Positions 1 to 9,929 of a stretch of DNA of 64,000 bases are shown here, piece by piece; position 1 is the stretch's first letter; every line of letters begins with the position of its first letter. The DNA comes from Bifidobacterium rousetti (GTDB taxonomy: Bacteria > Actinomycetota > Actinomycetes > Actinomycetales > Bifidobacteriaceae). The DNA lies in NCBI RefSeq assembly GCF_008698235.1, contig NZ_PEBH01000002.1, forward strand, positions 372,001 to 436,000, in the 5' to 3' direction. Under the pieces are notes generated by a model. It was given only the letters and a program-made list of their open reading frames with translations. It was not told the origin of the DNA and did no database searches. The position numbers were made by a program, and so were the translations under genes.

Positions 1-769
1 CGGACGTCCCTCGTTCCTCGCCGGCGAGGAGATCACTGTGGACGGCCGTCTGCTCGATCTGCCTTTCGCTGAGGAATCGGGCCGCAACATCGCCATTCTC
101 GGCGCCGGCACAAGCGGCGAGACCGATGACGACGGGCAGTCGGAGACAGACGACGGGCACGGTAACGCCGCCATCGGCATACTGCAGAACGCCGTTTTGT
201 CGCTGGCATTGCGCAACACCACGGGCAATGCGTTGTTCATGATCTGCGACATGACCGACCCCGACACATCCCGGCGCAATGGCATGCCCGAGTTCCTGAG
301 ACTCATCACCGACATGGGCTTCGGGGTGCAGCAGCTCGACGCGGACGGATGGCGAACCATGGTCAAGGATCTGGCATCGGGCGACTCGCAGCTGACGGCG
401 GACGGCGACATCGTCTACCTCATCGGCTTCTCCCTGGACAAAATCACCGACATGCCACGAGACTTCGGCAAACTCGCGTTGAACGGACCCGCCCACGGCG
501 TGCATGTGCTGGGATGGTGGGTCAAGTCGAACATCTTCGAATCCCAGTTGGGCATGACCGGACCGTCCTGCTTCGACACGAAGATACTGCTCCGGCTTTC
601 GGATCGCGAGGTGATCCACTTCGCCGGAACCGATGCGCCGAAGACCGGGCAGGACAACCGAGCCCTTGTGGTGGACAACGCGTATCTCAACCGACCGCTC
701 AACGTGATACCGCTCGCCCCGGTGAACCAGCGAACCGCCACGCGAATCGTGTCGGTGTTGCGGGTCTGA
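1..769 (+). CDS. FtsK/SpoIIIE-type ATPase of a type VII secretion-like system, C-terminal part
   Basis: The reading frame is open from the first base of the window, so the gene begins upstream and only about 255 C-terminal residues are visible. The fragment resembles the last ATPase module of EccC/EssC-like secretion motors: a strand reading NIAILGAGTSG where a P-loop would sit, but without the GK(S/T) lysine, then a Walker-B-like strand (ALFMICDM) and a GPAHGVHVLGWW segment typical of FtsK-fold proteins. Terminal modules of these motors are commonly nucleotide-binding-degenerate and bind substrate, which fits. Two small helical proteins follow directly, as in Esx loci. The family is inferred from pattern; the rest of the locus lies outside the window. 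Confidence 0.7.
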   Translation, partial: GRPSFLAGEEITVDGRLLDLPFAEESGRNIAILGAGTSGETDDDGQSETDDGHGNAAIGILQNAVLSLALRNTTGNALFMICDMTDPDTSRRNGMPEFLRLITDMGFGVQQLDADGWRTMVKDLASGDSQLTADGDIVYLIGFSLDKITDMPRDFGKLALNGPAHGVHVLGWWVKSNIFESQLGMTGPSCFDTKILLRLSDREVIHFAGTDAPKTGQDNRALVVDNAYLNRPLNVIPLAPVNQRTATRIVSVLRV

Positions 770-839
770 CCAATCAACGCACATCAACATTCATCATCAC
801 CATTACAGGACATATCAGGAAATTACGGAAGGAGTCCCA

Positions 840-1091
840 ATGGACGATATTGATCCGATTATCGACGAAATCATTGAGGATCTGCGACATATCAATGCAG
901 AAATCGTGAAACAACAGACATCGCTTGAACAGGATCTTTCGGCCGTGGGACAGGCGTTCAGCGGGCAAAGGAGCGATCAGGTCCAGGAATTCATCGAACT
1001 AATCGCGAAAACCCGAGATCTGTACTCTGAAGCCGGCGAAACCGCATGGTCTGCCAAGGAAGCTCTGGAAGAACTCAAGCAGCAGCTGTAG
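840..1091 (+). CDS. Small helical WXG100-like protein (83 aa)
   Basis: The protein is short and acidic with two predicted helices (about residues 5-45 and 50-83) and no signal peptide or membrane segment, the size and shape of an Esx/WXG100 substrate. There is no true WXG turn; an AWSA sequence lies near residue 70. No YxxxD/E secretion tail is seen. The start is set by a strong GGAAGGAG Shine-Dalgarno sequence at 827-834, five bases before the ATG. It lies 70 bp downstream of the FtsK-like ATPase gene and 45 bp before a second small protein, so the three genes are probably cotranscribed. Its role as a secreted substrate or chaperone is inferred from context. Confidence 0.65.
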   Translation: MDDIDPIIDEIIEDLRHINAEIVKQQTSLEQDLSAVGQAFSGQRSDQVQEFIELIAKTRDLYSEAGETAWSAKEALEELKQQL

Positions 1092-1136
1092 TTCAATGAT
1101 ACGACCACTTATACAACGCAACGAATGGAGCCAAAC

Positions 1137-1403
1137 ATGTCAGCACTTAGCGAACGCAACGAACTGCTCCGACAGGTACAGACAAACACCAAGGAAGGCG
1201 CAGAATCCGCGGGACAAGCCGAACAGCAATTTGAAAACCTCGCCTCACAGGCACAGTCGTCCATCGGCGACACCGATCTAGGCGACCGTGTAGTGTCCGT
1301 TCTGCAACAAGCCGCAGGCGAGATGAACGACATCATGAAGGCCCTCACTGACGCCAGCGAACAGATGGATACGTATCTCAAGGCCTTCGGATCCACCAAA
1401 TAA
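1137..1403 (+). CDS. Second small helical WXG100-like protein (88 aa)
   Basis: This is a small, Gln/Ala/Glu-rich, all-helical protein lacking signal peptide, membrane segment and WXG motif. An in-frame ATG exists at 1125, but the GGAG at 1127-1130 lies inside that longer version and is placed correctly for the ATG at 1137, so the shorter start (beginning MSALSERNELL) is preferred. The pairing of two proteins under 100 residues behind an FtsK/SpoIIIE ATPase is the usual Esx heterodimer arrangement. Base composition is less GC-rich than the neighbouring housekeeping genes. I do not recognise the family, and Esx function is an inference from context. Confidence 0.6.
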   Translation: MSALSERNELLRQVQTNTKEGAESAGQAEQQFENLASQAQSSIGDTDLGDRVVSVLQQAAGEMNDIMKALTDASEQMDTYLKAFGSTK

Positions 1404-1415
1404 TCCGAGCGATAT

Positions 1416-1454
1416 GAATGGCGGCAGATTCCCTCAGGGATCCTGCCGCCATTC
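1416..1454. terminator. Hairpin between convergent genes, probable bidirectional terminator
   Basis: Perfect 12-bp arms at 1416-1427 and 1443-1454 (GAATGGCGGCAG and its complement) enclose a further short stem (TCCCT/AGGGA). It sits 12 bp after the last secretion-like gene and 32 bp before the end of the opposing uppS gene, so it can end transcripts from both sides. Confidence 0.7.
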
Positions 1455-1486
1455 GTCATCTTGATCTCGCCGCGCTACTTCTTGAC

Positions 1487-2278
1487 CTACTTCTTGACGC
1501 CGCCGAAACGGCGGTCGCGGTGGATGTAGTGGTCGATCGAGCGCCACAGCACCTCGCGGCCGCAGTCGGGGAACAGTTCGGGCACGAAGTCGAGCTCGGC
1601 GTAGGCGGCCTCCCACGGCAGGAAGTTCGACGTGCGCTGCTCGCCGGACGTGCGGATCACGAGGTCGCAGTCCGGGATGTCCGGGTTGTACAGGTGGTCG
1701 GCGATCATCTTCTCGGTGACGCGGTCGCCGGAGATGCGGCCGTCGCGCACCTCGCGCGCGATCGCGGCGCAGGCGTCGGCGATCTCGGCGCGCCCGCCGT
1801 AGTTGATGCAGAACACCACGTCGATCACCTTGTTGTGCTTGGTGCGCTCCATCGCGACCTCAAGCTCGTCGATGACCGACTTCCACAGCTTCGGACGGCG
1901 TCCGGACCAGCGCACGCGCACGCCCCAGTCGTCCATCTGCGCGACGCGGCGGTGGATGATCTCACGCGAGAATCCCATGAGGAAACGCACCTCCTGCGGA
2001 CTGCGCTTCCAGTTCTCGGTCGAGAACGTGTACAGGCTCAGGTAGCGCACGCCGGCCTCGATCGCGCCGGCGATGGTGTCGAACACGACCGGCTCGGCCG
2101 CCTGATGGCCGTTCGTGCGGATCATGCCGCGCTGCTTGGCCCAGCGCCCGTTGCCGTCCATGATGACGCCCACATGGCGCGGCACCTTGTCCTTGGGGAA
2201 ATCGGGGATGCGCGACGGGTCCGAGAAGGGGGCGGCGGGGATGTCCAGCGAAGTGTAGTCGACGTTTTCGAAAGCCAT
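1487..2278 (-). CDS. uppS: Isoprenyl transferase (undecaprenyl/polyprenyl diphosphate synthase)
   Basis: This cis-prenyltransferase condenses isopentenyl diphosphate onto a shorter allylic diphosphate to make the C50-C55 carrier used for wall polymers. The signature HVGVIMDGNGRWAKQRG is present with its catalytic Asp, as are the downstream RTSGEQRTSNFLPW segment and AYAELDF near the C-terminus. At 263 residues it is the normal family length. The open frame runs far upstream, but the extension is a shadow of recO; the ATG at 2278 gives a natural N-terminus of about 40 residues before the core. It lies 5 bp downstream of recO on the same strand and is probably cotranscribed with it. The nearby ispG and dxr genes feed its substrate pathway. 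Confidence 0.93.
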   Translation of the reverse strand: MAFENVDYTSLDIPAAPFSDPSRIPDFPKDKVPRHVGVIMDGNGRWAKQRGMIRTNGHQAAEPVVFDTIAGAIEAGVRYLSLYTFSTENWKRSPQEVRFLMGFSREIIHRRVAQMDDWGVRVRWSGRRPKLWKSVIDELEVAMERTKHNKVIDVVFCINYGGRAEIADACAAIAREVRDGRISGDRVTEKMIADHLYNPDIPDCDLVIRTSGEQRTSNFLPWEAAYAELDFVPELFPDCGREVLWRSIDHYIHRDRRFGGVKK

Positions 2279-2283
2279 GACTG

Positions 2284-3015
2284 TCAATCTAGCAGTCGCA
2301 TCGAACGTAGGGGGCGCTCGAGATAGTACTCGGCCCAATCCTCCACCAGATGTTCGGTTTCGGGCGTGAGGTCGACGCCGTCGAGCGCGCTCCAGTCGCC
2401 GTCGACGAGGGCGCGCAGCTGGGTGAGCGCCGCCGGTGAGAGACGGTGCGACTCGGGCGTGTGGTCCTTGCCGCACATGAGACCGCCGGCCGGCATCGAC
2501 AGGTACATGCCGAGCCCGTCCGCCGCGGGCCTGCCGCCGCACACGACGCAGCTGTACAGGCGCGGCTCCCAGCCGGCGAGCGCGAGCGCGCGCATCACGT
2601 AGGACGCGGAGATCTGCGCCGGCACGTGCGCGTGTTTGGCGAGCGCGTTCAACGCCCCGATGAGCAGCCGGTACTGGCCGGTGACGCGCTCCTCCTCGGA
2701 GCTCACGAGCTTGTCGGCGGTCTCGACGATGACGTTCGCGGCCATGTAGGCGTCGTAGTCGGCGGTGATCGGCCCGGCGTACGCAGAGACGGATTCGGCC
2801 TGCGAGACGACATCGAGCGAATGGCCCTGCGCGATGAGCAGGTCGGCGCGCATGAACGGCTCGAGCCTCGCGCCAAAACGCGACTTGGTGCGTCGCACGC
2901 CCTTGGCGACGGCGCGCACCTTGCCGTGCGAGCGGGTGAGGATCGTGACGATGCGATCGGCCTCCCCCAGCTTCGCGGTGCGCAGCACCACCCCTTCATC
3001 CCTGTACAACGGCAT
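2284..3015 (-). CDS. recO: DNA repair protein RecO
   Basis: RecO anneals SSB-coated single strands and helps RecR load RecA in the RecFOR pathway. The N-terminal OB-fold begins MPLYRDEGVVLRT, typical of RecO, and continues with GEADRIVTILT and the basic KGVRRTKSRFGARLEPF stretch. The middle carries the zinc-finger-like cysteines (YSCVVCGG and GGLMCGKDH). At 243 residues it has the usual length. It starts 60 bp after the membrane hydrolase gene on the same strand and is followed by uppS after 5 bp; recO-uppS adjacency is common in actinobacteria. The ATG at 3015 fits the conserved family N-terminus. Confidence 0.93.
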   Translation of the reverse strand: MPLYRDEGVVLRTAKLGEADRIVTILTRSHGKVRAVAKGVRRTKSRFGARLEPFMRADLLIAQGHSLDVVSQAESVSAYAGPITADYDAYMAANVIVETADKLVSSEEERVTGQYRLLIGALNALAKHAHVPAQISASYVMRALALAGWEPRLYSCVVCGGRPAADGLGMYLSMPAGGLMCGKDHTPESHRLSPAALTQLRALVDGDWSALDGVDLTPETEHLVEDWAEYYLERPLRSMRLLD

Positions 3016-3075
3016 GGGACCATAGTACGCACCCGTCCCCCATCGCTTGTTCCGTCAGCGGACGGCGGGCGCCTG

Positions 3076-4875
3076 TCAGTAGACGAACAGGCCCCAGAAG
3101 GCGAAGAAGAACAGGACGTGGAGCATCGCGGCGGCGGTGAGCCAGAACAGCACACGGCCGAAGCGCGTGGTCGCGAGCACCGGTTCGGCGCCGCTGACCA
3201 CGCCGCGGATCGACCCCTCGCGCGGCGGCCAGGAGAGGATGCCGCGTTCGGAGGCGACCTCGATGAGCCGCGCGAAGACACGCGACCACGCCCACACGAC
3301 CAGCGTGCACACGATCTGGATGACCGGCCAGCTCCACCACATCACGCCGGGCTCCTCGTCGGGGGCCGCGCCCCATGCGAGCCGGACGACGCCCATGACG
3401 ACCTGTCCGAGACCGGAGACGAACAGCAGCAGCGTCGCCATCGTGGTGACGGCGAGCGTGACGAGGGCGCCGCCGAACCCGTTCCTGAACCCGAGCCCCG
3501 GATAACGCACCCCGCGGTTGGCCCGCCTGAGCCGAAACGCGAGATGGCGGCCCAGCGCGACCAGCCACGCGACGAGCGTCGCGACCAGCAGCAGGACCGT
3601 GCCCGCGTGCAGCACGGCGCCGTAGACGGTCAGGGCGCGCCGGGGCATGAGGTCGTCCGGCACGGCGATCGACTGGTAGATCTCGTCGCCGGCGACGCGC
3701 TCGCTGGTCTGGTGCAGCCCGGCGACCGTGCCCAGCGCCCATGAGGTCACGTCGTCGACGTACTGGTCGGCGAACTTCGTGCCGGTCTCGGCCTCGTCGC
3801 CGACGCGCAGCACATGGTTGGCGACCGGGTAGCTGCGCACGGTGACGTCCCAGTTGCCGGCACGGTGCGCTTCGACGAGGATGTGCCGCACGCCCTCGAC
3901 CTGCGCGGTCATCACGTCCTTGGACCCGTAGGCGACGAGCGTGGGGACCCTGTAGGCGCTCGATTCGGGCAGGTCGAGATCGAAGTTGGTCAGACCGAAG
4001 AACGCGGTGTCGGCGTTGAACAGGCGTCGCACGATCGACTGGTAGCCGTCGTTGGCGCCGACGAGCGCGAAGTCCTGCGAGATGAAGAAGCCGAGCGAGC
4101 GGCGCGGGGTGAACACCATCGGGCTCAGGAGGATCTGGAACGCGATGTCCGGATCGTCGGCGAGCAGGTACTGGCTGATCCACGTCGACTCGCTGGTCGC
4201 GTAGATGCCGACCTTGGCGCCGTCCACGTCGTCGAAGCCGCGCAGCAAATCGATCGCGGCGTCGTACACGCGCGCGGAGGCCGGGTAGTCGCGCGTGATG
4301 TCGGTGGTGGACCAGACGGGCTTGTCGATGACGGCGGTGACGAAGCCCGCGGAGGCGAGCGTCTCGGCCACGTCGCCGAAGGAGTTGTAGGCGGTGCCGA
4401 AGCCGGCGCCGTGCATGAAGAGGACGCCGGGACGCCCGCCGGTCGCGCCGACCGGCTTGCGCACGAGCACGGTGACGGTCTGCGTCTCGTTGTCGCCGGA
4501 GCCGTGCACCTGCCATGTGGCGTCCGCGTCCGCGTCGACGGCGATGCGCCGGGCGTCACCGACCTGCGTGCCGTCGCGCGCGACGTCGATGGCGTAGGCC
4601 GTCTCCTCGACGCCGTACGTGCCCTCGCCGCCCGAGGCGAGGCCCTGCGGGTCGTCGAACGTGACGGCCGTGTCGTCGGTGAGGGTGGCGATGGTCTGGC
4701 CGGTGGGCTCGTTGTCCCACGGCACGGTGGTGAGGTTCGACACGCTGACAAGCAATCCGATGAGGATGATGAAGATCGGCAGGCTGACCGTCAGGCGACG
4801 CCACGACGACCACCGCGCGTCATCCTCCCGCCCGGCCGTACCGGCCGCATGCCCGACATGCCCGTCCGTGTGCAC
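3076..4875 (-). CDS. Membrane-anchored alpha/beta hydrolase of unknown substrate (599 aa)
   Basis: An N-terminal cytosolic stretch (about 1-27) leads into one membrane helix (SLPIFIILIGLLVSV), then an extracytoplasmic alpha/beta-hydrolase domain (about 120-390) and at least four C-terminal helices. Visible hydrolase features are the oxyanion-type HGAGFG turn, a nucleophile elbow reading YATSES in place of the usual GxSxG, a late DVMT acid region, and a histidine in VANHVLRVG. The start is a GTG at 4875 with GGAAGG eight bases upstream. It lies 23 bp after ispG and before recO in a same-strand run. The combination of fold and C-terminal helices suggests action on lipids or cell-wall intermediates, but the substrate is not readable. 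Confidence 0.75.
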   Translation of the reverse strand: MHTDGHVGHAAGTAGREDDARWSSWRRLTVSLPIFIILIGLLVSVSNLTTVPWDNEPTGQTIATLTDDTAVTFDDPQGLASGGEGTYGVEETAYAIDVARDGTQVGDARRIAVDADADATWQVHGSGDNETQTVTVLVRKPVGATGGRPGVLFMHGAGFGTAYNSFGDVAETLASAGFVTAVIDKPVWSTTDITRDYPASARVYDAAIDLLRGFDDVDGAKVGIYATSESTWISQYLLADDPDIAFQILLSPMVFTPRRSLGFFISQDFALVGANDGYQSIVRRLFNADTAFFGLTNFDLDLPESSAYRVPTLVAYGSKDVMTAQVEGVRHILVEAHRAGNWDVTVRSYPVANHVLRVGDEAETGTKFADQYVDDVTSWALGTVAGLHQTSERVAGDEIYQSIAVPDDLMPRRALTVYGAVLHAGTVLLLVATLVAWLVALGRHLAFRLRRANRGVRYPGLGFRNGFGGALVTLAVTTMATLLLFVSGLGQVVMGVVRLAWGAAPDEEPGVMWWSWPVIQIVCTLVVWAWSRVFARLIEVASERGILSWPPREGSIRGVVSGAEPVLATTRFGRVLFWLTAAAMLHVLFFFAFWGLFVY

Positions 4876-4897
4876 GAATCGTACCTTCCGCGCGGTA

Positions 4898-6132
<1,235 letters not shown>

Positions 6133-6133
<1 letters not shown>

Positions 6134-7317
6134 CACTGCTTGTCTATCAGGTCGTCGGCCAGGCGACGGGCCTCACGCTCGAGCTGTTCCATTTCCTCCA
6201 CGTCGCGGAACAGCGGGTCGCCGCGCAGCTCGGCGTCCATCTCGTCGAGCACGGCCTTGACCGTATCGACGATGCCGAGGTACGGCAGGCGATGGTCGAG
6301 GAAGGCGTGCACGGCCTGCTCGTTGGCGGCGTTGAGGACCGCGGTATGCTTCTCCGATGCGGCGAGGCAGTGGCGGGCGAGGGAGACGGCGGGGAACGCC
6401 TCGTCGTCGAGCGGCTCGAACGTCCATTCGGCGGCCTTGGTCCAGTCGCACGCGGCGGCCACGTTCGGCATGCGCGCCGGCGCGGACAGGCCCAGCGCGA
6501 TGGGCAGGCGCATGTCCGGCGGGGACGCCTGGGCGATGGTGGCGCCGTCGACGAACTCGACCATCGAGTGGACGATGGACTGCGGGTGGACGGTCACGGC
6601 GATGCGCTCGGGCGGCACGTCGAACAGGCGGCTCGCCTCGATCACCTCGAGGCCCTTGTTCATCAAGGTGGACGAGTTGATGGTGACGACCGGTCCCATG
6701 TTCCATGTGGGGTGGTTCAACGCCTGTTCGGGCGTGATGCCGGTCATCTGCTCGCGCTTCATGCCGCGGAACGGGCCGCCGGAGGCGGTGACGATCAGGC
6801 GCGCGACCTCGGCGTGGGAGCCGGAGCGCAGCGACTGCCAGATCGCGGAATGCTCGGAGTCGACCGGGTTGATCTGGTCCTCGCGCACGCGGGCGCCGAA
6901 CAGCAGGTGGCCGCCGGCGACGACGGACTCCTTGTTGGCGAGCGCGAGCTGGGAGCCGGCCTTCAGGGCCGCGATGGACGGCTCGAGGCCGATCGAGCCG
7001 GTGATGCCGTTCAGGACGACGGTCGCGCCGAAGCCGGCCATCGCGACGACCGCGTCGGGGCCGGCCTGGATTTGCGTGTAGCGCGCGCCGGCGCGGTCGA
7101 GCGCCTCGCGCAGCTCCTTGGCCTTGGACTTGTCGTAGACGGCGACCTGCGGGACGTGGAAGCGCGCCGCCTGCAGGGCGAGCAGGTCGATGTGGGAGCC
7201 GCCGGCCGCGAGGCCGACGACGGTGAAGCGTTCGGGGTGCCGGGAGATGACGTCAAGACCCTGGGTGCCGATCGAACCGGTCGACCCGAGGATGACGACG
7301 GTGTTGCTGTGGATCAC
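6133..7317 (-). CDS. dxr: 1-deoxy-D-xylulose 5-phosphate reductoisomerase
   Basis: DXR (IspC) makes methylerythritol phosphate from DXP with NADPH, the committed step of the MEP pathway. The dinucleotide motif [18 protein letters not shown] is at the N-terminus, the metal and substrate segment [13 protein letters not shown] is present, and ASGGPFRG and [24 protein letters not shown] follow in order. The GTG at 7317 (VIHSNTVV) is chosen because it puts the Rossmann motif about nine residues in and avoids an 80-bp overlap with the upstream DivIVA-like gene; no strong Shine-Dalgarno sequence is visible, so the start is moderately certain. The stop overlaps the ispG start by one base. Confidence 0.94.
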
Positions 7318-7324
7318 AGGTGGG

Positions 7325-9097
7325 TCACTGTTCCTTCGTATCGCTCCTGACGTCCCCGGCGTCGTGCCCCGCGATGGACGGGAACGACAGGTCGGGGATG
7401 TCAAGGTCGTTGTTGTTGGCTGACAGCAGGGAGAACGGCGGCTTCGGCGGCTGGACGGGGGCCGGGGCTGCCGTGGGGGCTTGGGCCGGAGCCGAAGCCG
7501 GAGGCGTGTAGGTCGGGGCGGTGGAGGCCATGGACGGAGCCGGGGACGCCGCGGAGGTCGCGGGCGTTGCCGGGGTCACGGCGGGCATCGAGCTCAACGT
7601 GTTCGGCACGTCGAGGCTCGGCATGTGCGGCTCGAACGGGGCGGTGCCGGTCACCTTCGGGAACTCCTGCGACGCCTCGGCCATCTGCGCGAGCGCGTCC
7701 AGCGAGGACGTCGTGTACTTCTGGTCGGAGCCGTGGGAGGACGGGGCCGCGGCGGAATACGTCGGGGTCGCGGGCGGTGTCGCGAAGGACGGCGGCATCG
7801 CGGCGGACACGGCCGGAGTCGGGGTCGCAGACGGGGCCGGAGTCGGGAGGACGGACGGCGCGGCGTAGGACGGCGTAGGTGTGTAGGAGGGTGCCGGCGA
7901 CACCGGGGTCGTCGGAGCCGCCGGGGACGCGGCCGGGAACTGCGCCGCGGGGGTCGAGGCCTGAGTCGAGGAGGAGGCGACGCGGGGCGCGGTCCGGGAG
8001 ACCGGCTGCGTCGCGCTCGGGGCGGGGGTCGCGGCGTAGGCCGGGACGGCGGGCGACGCGGCCGGCCACGTCACCACCGGTTCAGAGGGCGCAAGAGCCG
8101 GAACCGGGGAGGACGTGGTGCGGGAGGCCGACGCGAAGAGGTCCTGCTCGGCCTGGCTCAGCGCATCGAAGCTCTCCCCCTTGGCGGCCGACGCGGACGG
8201 GGAGACCGACGCCGCCGGGGCGACCGGCGCGTAGCCGACCGGGGAGTCGTCGGACTCGGACGGGCGCTGGAACCGCGCGTCCGAGGAGAACAGCGGGGAG
8301 ACCGGCGCGGCCGACACCGGCACGGACGCGGACGCGGTCGGCAGGGACGGCGCGTGATCCGCGGCCGGAGGCACGGAAGCCGCCGGCGACGCGTCATCCG
8401 TCACGATCGCCGCGGCGCGGGGCACGGAGCCGAGCGAGGCGGCCGAACCGTCCGCGTCGCCGTCGGCGGCGATGTAGTCGGCGAGTCGGTCGAACGATTC
8501 GATGCGGCTCAGCAGCTCCACGCAGGTGTTGAGGAAGTAGTCGACCTGACGCTCGTCGTAGCCTCGGCGGCCCTTGCGCTGGGTGAAGACGACGTCGGTG
8601 ACGTAATCGGACGTGATCTTGTCGAGCTTGGCGGCGTCATCGGCGCTCGCGCCGTCGAGACCGAGCTCAGCCGCGCATTTGTCGACGATCTGCTCGCACA
8701 GTCGGTCGACCTGCTTGCGGTCGTAGGAGGGGGCGCGACCCTTGCCGTCGGCGAACCGGGCACGCTCCTCGCGGTCGACGTGGCCGGCGATCTCGCGGTA
8801 CAGCTCCTCGGTGCGCGCCTTCCATGCCACGCGACCCTGATGGGAGATCTCCCATGTGGTCTGCTTGTCGACCACCGCGCGCTCGAGACGGGCGAGCGCC
8901 GCGTCGACCTGGGCGATGACGTACCCGCCCCTCGTCGGCGTGAAGGACACGTTCTGGATGTCCCGCTGGGTCAGCTGGGCGCCCTCGCTGTCATACAGCT
9001 TGTGCGCCTTCTCCAGAAACTCGTCCACCTGGGCGGGGTCATACCCCCACTTGCGCTTGCCTGCCCTGGGGATTCCGGCTTCGGATTGCTGCGCCAT
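7325..9097 (-). CDS. DivIVA-repeat protein with long Ala/Pro/Ser-rich tail (590 aa)
   Basis: The first 210 residues carry four related segments, each with an aromatic residue followed by xxQVD: KWGYDPAQVDEFLEKA, GGYVIAQVDAALARL, APSYDRKQVDRLCEQI and RRGYDERQVDYFLNTC. The first and last match the DivIVA/Wag31 domain motif that senses membrane curvature. Residues from about 240 to 560 are low-complexity Ala/Pro/Ser/Thr, followed by a short tail (FSLLSANNNDLDIPDLSFPSIAG). No membrane segment or extended heptad coil is seen. A GAGGAGG lies 11 bases before the ATG at 9097. It is upstream of dxr by 7 bp. A scaffold at poles or septa is a reasonable guess; it is not a canonical Wag31. Confidence 0.75.
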   Translation of the reverse strand: MAQQSEAGIPRAGKRKWGYDPAQVDEFLEKAHKLYDSEGAQLTQRDIQNVSFTPTRGGYVIAQVDAALARLERAVVDKQTTWEISHQGRVAWKARTEELYREIAGHVDREERARFADGKGRAPSYDRKQVDRLCEQIVDKCAAELGLDGASADDAAKLDKITSDYVTDVVFTQRKGRRGYDERQVDYFLNTCVELLSRIESFDRLADYIAADGDADGSAASLGSVPRAAAIVTDDASPAASVPPAADHAPSLPTASASVPVSAAPVSPLFSSDARFQRPSESDDSPVGYAPVAPAASVSPSASAAKGESFDALSQAEQDLFASASRTTSSPVPALAPSEPVVTWPAASPAVPAYAATPAPSATQPVSRTAPRVASSSTQASTPAAQFPAASPAAPTTPVSPAPSYTPTPSYAAPSVLPTPAPSATPTPAVSAAMPPSFATPPATPTYSAAAPSSHGSDQKYTTSSLDALAQMAEASQEFPKVTGTAPFEPHMPSLDVPNTLSSMPAVTPATPATSAASPAPSMASTAPTYTPPASAPAQAPTAAPAPVQPPKPPFSLLSANNNDLDIPDLSFPSIAGHDAGDVRSDTKEQ

Positions 9098-9236
9098 GGG
9101 CTTTCAACCTCCTCGAGGAACAAACGGTACTGTCTGCCACATTACGTGACCGAGGCGACTGACCGAGGCGACGCACGCGCCCGTTTTCCCCGTTCCCTGA
9201 GTCTTTCCCGCGTCTGCGACGGGGGGAATCCACATG

Positions 9237-9264
9237 TTGTGCCCGGGTCACGCTATGGTATTTT
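9237..9264 (+). promoter_or_regulatory. Candidate promoter of tRNA-Val
   Basis: A TTGTGC (-35, 9237-9242) and TATTTT (-10, 9259-9264) are separated by 16 bp and end six bases before the mature tRNA 5' end. The placement suits a short-leader tRNA transcript. The -10 is a weak match, so this is tentative. Confidence 0.4.
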
Positions 9265-9269
9265 CCTGC

Positions 9270-9343
9270 GGGCGATTAGCTCAGTTGGTTAGAGCGCCAC
9301 CTTTACACGGTGGATGTCGGGGGTCCGAGTCCCTCATCGCCCA
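9270..9343 (+). tRNA. tRNA-Val (anticodon TAC)
   Basis: A full cloverleaf can be drawn: acceptor GGGCGAT pairs with ATCGCCC, the anticodon stem CCACC/GGTGG encloses the loop TTTACAC with TAC at positions 34-36, and the T-arm contains the TCCGAGT loop. CCA is not encoded. It lies in the divergent gap upstream of the DivIVA-like gene and is followed by a strong terminator hairpin. Confidence 0.95.
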
Positions 9344-9365
9344 CACAGGCGAGGTATTCATGGCG

Positions 9366-9409
9366 AAGGCCCGGAACCGTGCACGGCATCATGCATGGTT
9401 CCGGGCCTT
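9366..9409. terminator. 18-bp stem terminator between tRNA-Val and the DUF3052 gene
   Basis: Arms 9366-9383 and 9392-9409 are complementary over 18 bp with a single G-T wobble and an 8-base loop; the ends read AAGG...CCTT. It lies 23 bp after tRNA-Val and 11 bp beyond the stop of the opposing gene, so it can terminate both. Confidence 0.8.
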
Positions 9410-9419
9410 CATCATTCGA

Positions 9420-9836
9420 TCACCTGCCCTTGCCGAAGGCGCGCAGCCGGATGCCGTTCCAGTCGGGGCTGACGGTCAGCGGGGTCGCCGCGTTCATGCC
9501 TGCGGTCTTGGCGGCGGACTGGACGGTCGAGGAGCTGGCGGCGCCGGGGCGGCCGGGCTTGGGGGTCAGCACCCACAGCGGGCCGTCGTTGCCGACGACC
9601 GCGTATGCGTCGACGATCGTGTCGGACAGCTCATCCTCGTCGTCGCCGTCCCTCCACCACAGAATCACGCCGTCCACGGCGGAATCGTAGTCCTCGTCGA
9701 CGAGGTCCTCACCGGTCAGGTTCTCGATCTTCTCTCTGATCGAGTCGTCCACGTCATCATCCCACAGCCATTCCTGCACGATGTCGCCGGGCTTGAAGCC
9801 AAATTCCTCTGCGTTCTGTGATGCGGTTTCATTCAC
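9420..9836 (-). CDS. DUF3052 family protein (138 aa)
   Basis: This is the conserved actinobacterial DUF3052 protein of unknown biochemical role. Family landmarks are FKPGDIVQEWLWDDDVDD, the acidic GEDLVDEDYDSAVDGV, WWRDGD, PLWVLTPKPGRPG and the C-terminal DWNGIRLRAFG. The open frame extends to a GTG at 9857, but the GTG at 9836 (giving MNETASQ before FGFKPGD) better matches the family's short leader; no clear Shine-Dalgarno sequence separates the two. The protein is very acidic and soluble, with no signal or membrane segment. It is monocistronic or read with the downstream terminator at 9366-9409. Confidence 0.85.
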   Translation of the reverse strand: MNETASQNAEEFGFKPGDIVQEWLWDDDVDDSIREKIENLTGEDLVDEDYDSAVDGVILWWRDGDDEDELSDTIVDAYAVVGNDGPLWVLTPKPGRPGAASSSTVQSAAKTAGMNAATPLTVSPDWNGIRLRAFGKGR

Positions 9837-9929
9837 GAGAGTCAAGAATAGCAACACTTCGCGAACAGCCGCGTTAACACGCGATGAAATATGGACGGGA
9901 CGCCCGGAGAGGCAGGGGGCGCGCCCCTG

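Noticed and set aside
1418..2326. Long plus-strand open frame across uppS (302 aa)
   Set aside because: It is the antisense shadow of uppS in GC-rich DNA; the minus frame has complete family motifs.
9310..9690. Plus-strand frame starting inside tRNA-Val
   Set aside because: It begins in the tRNA and overlaps the DUF3052 gene in antisense; no family match or ribosome-binding site.
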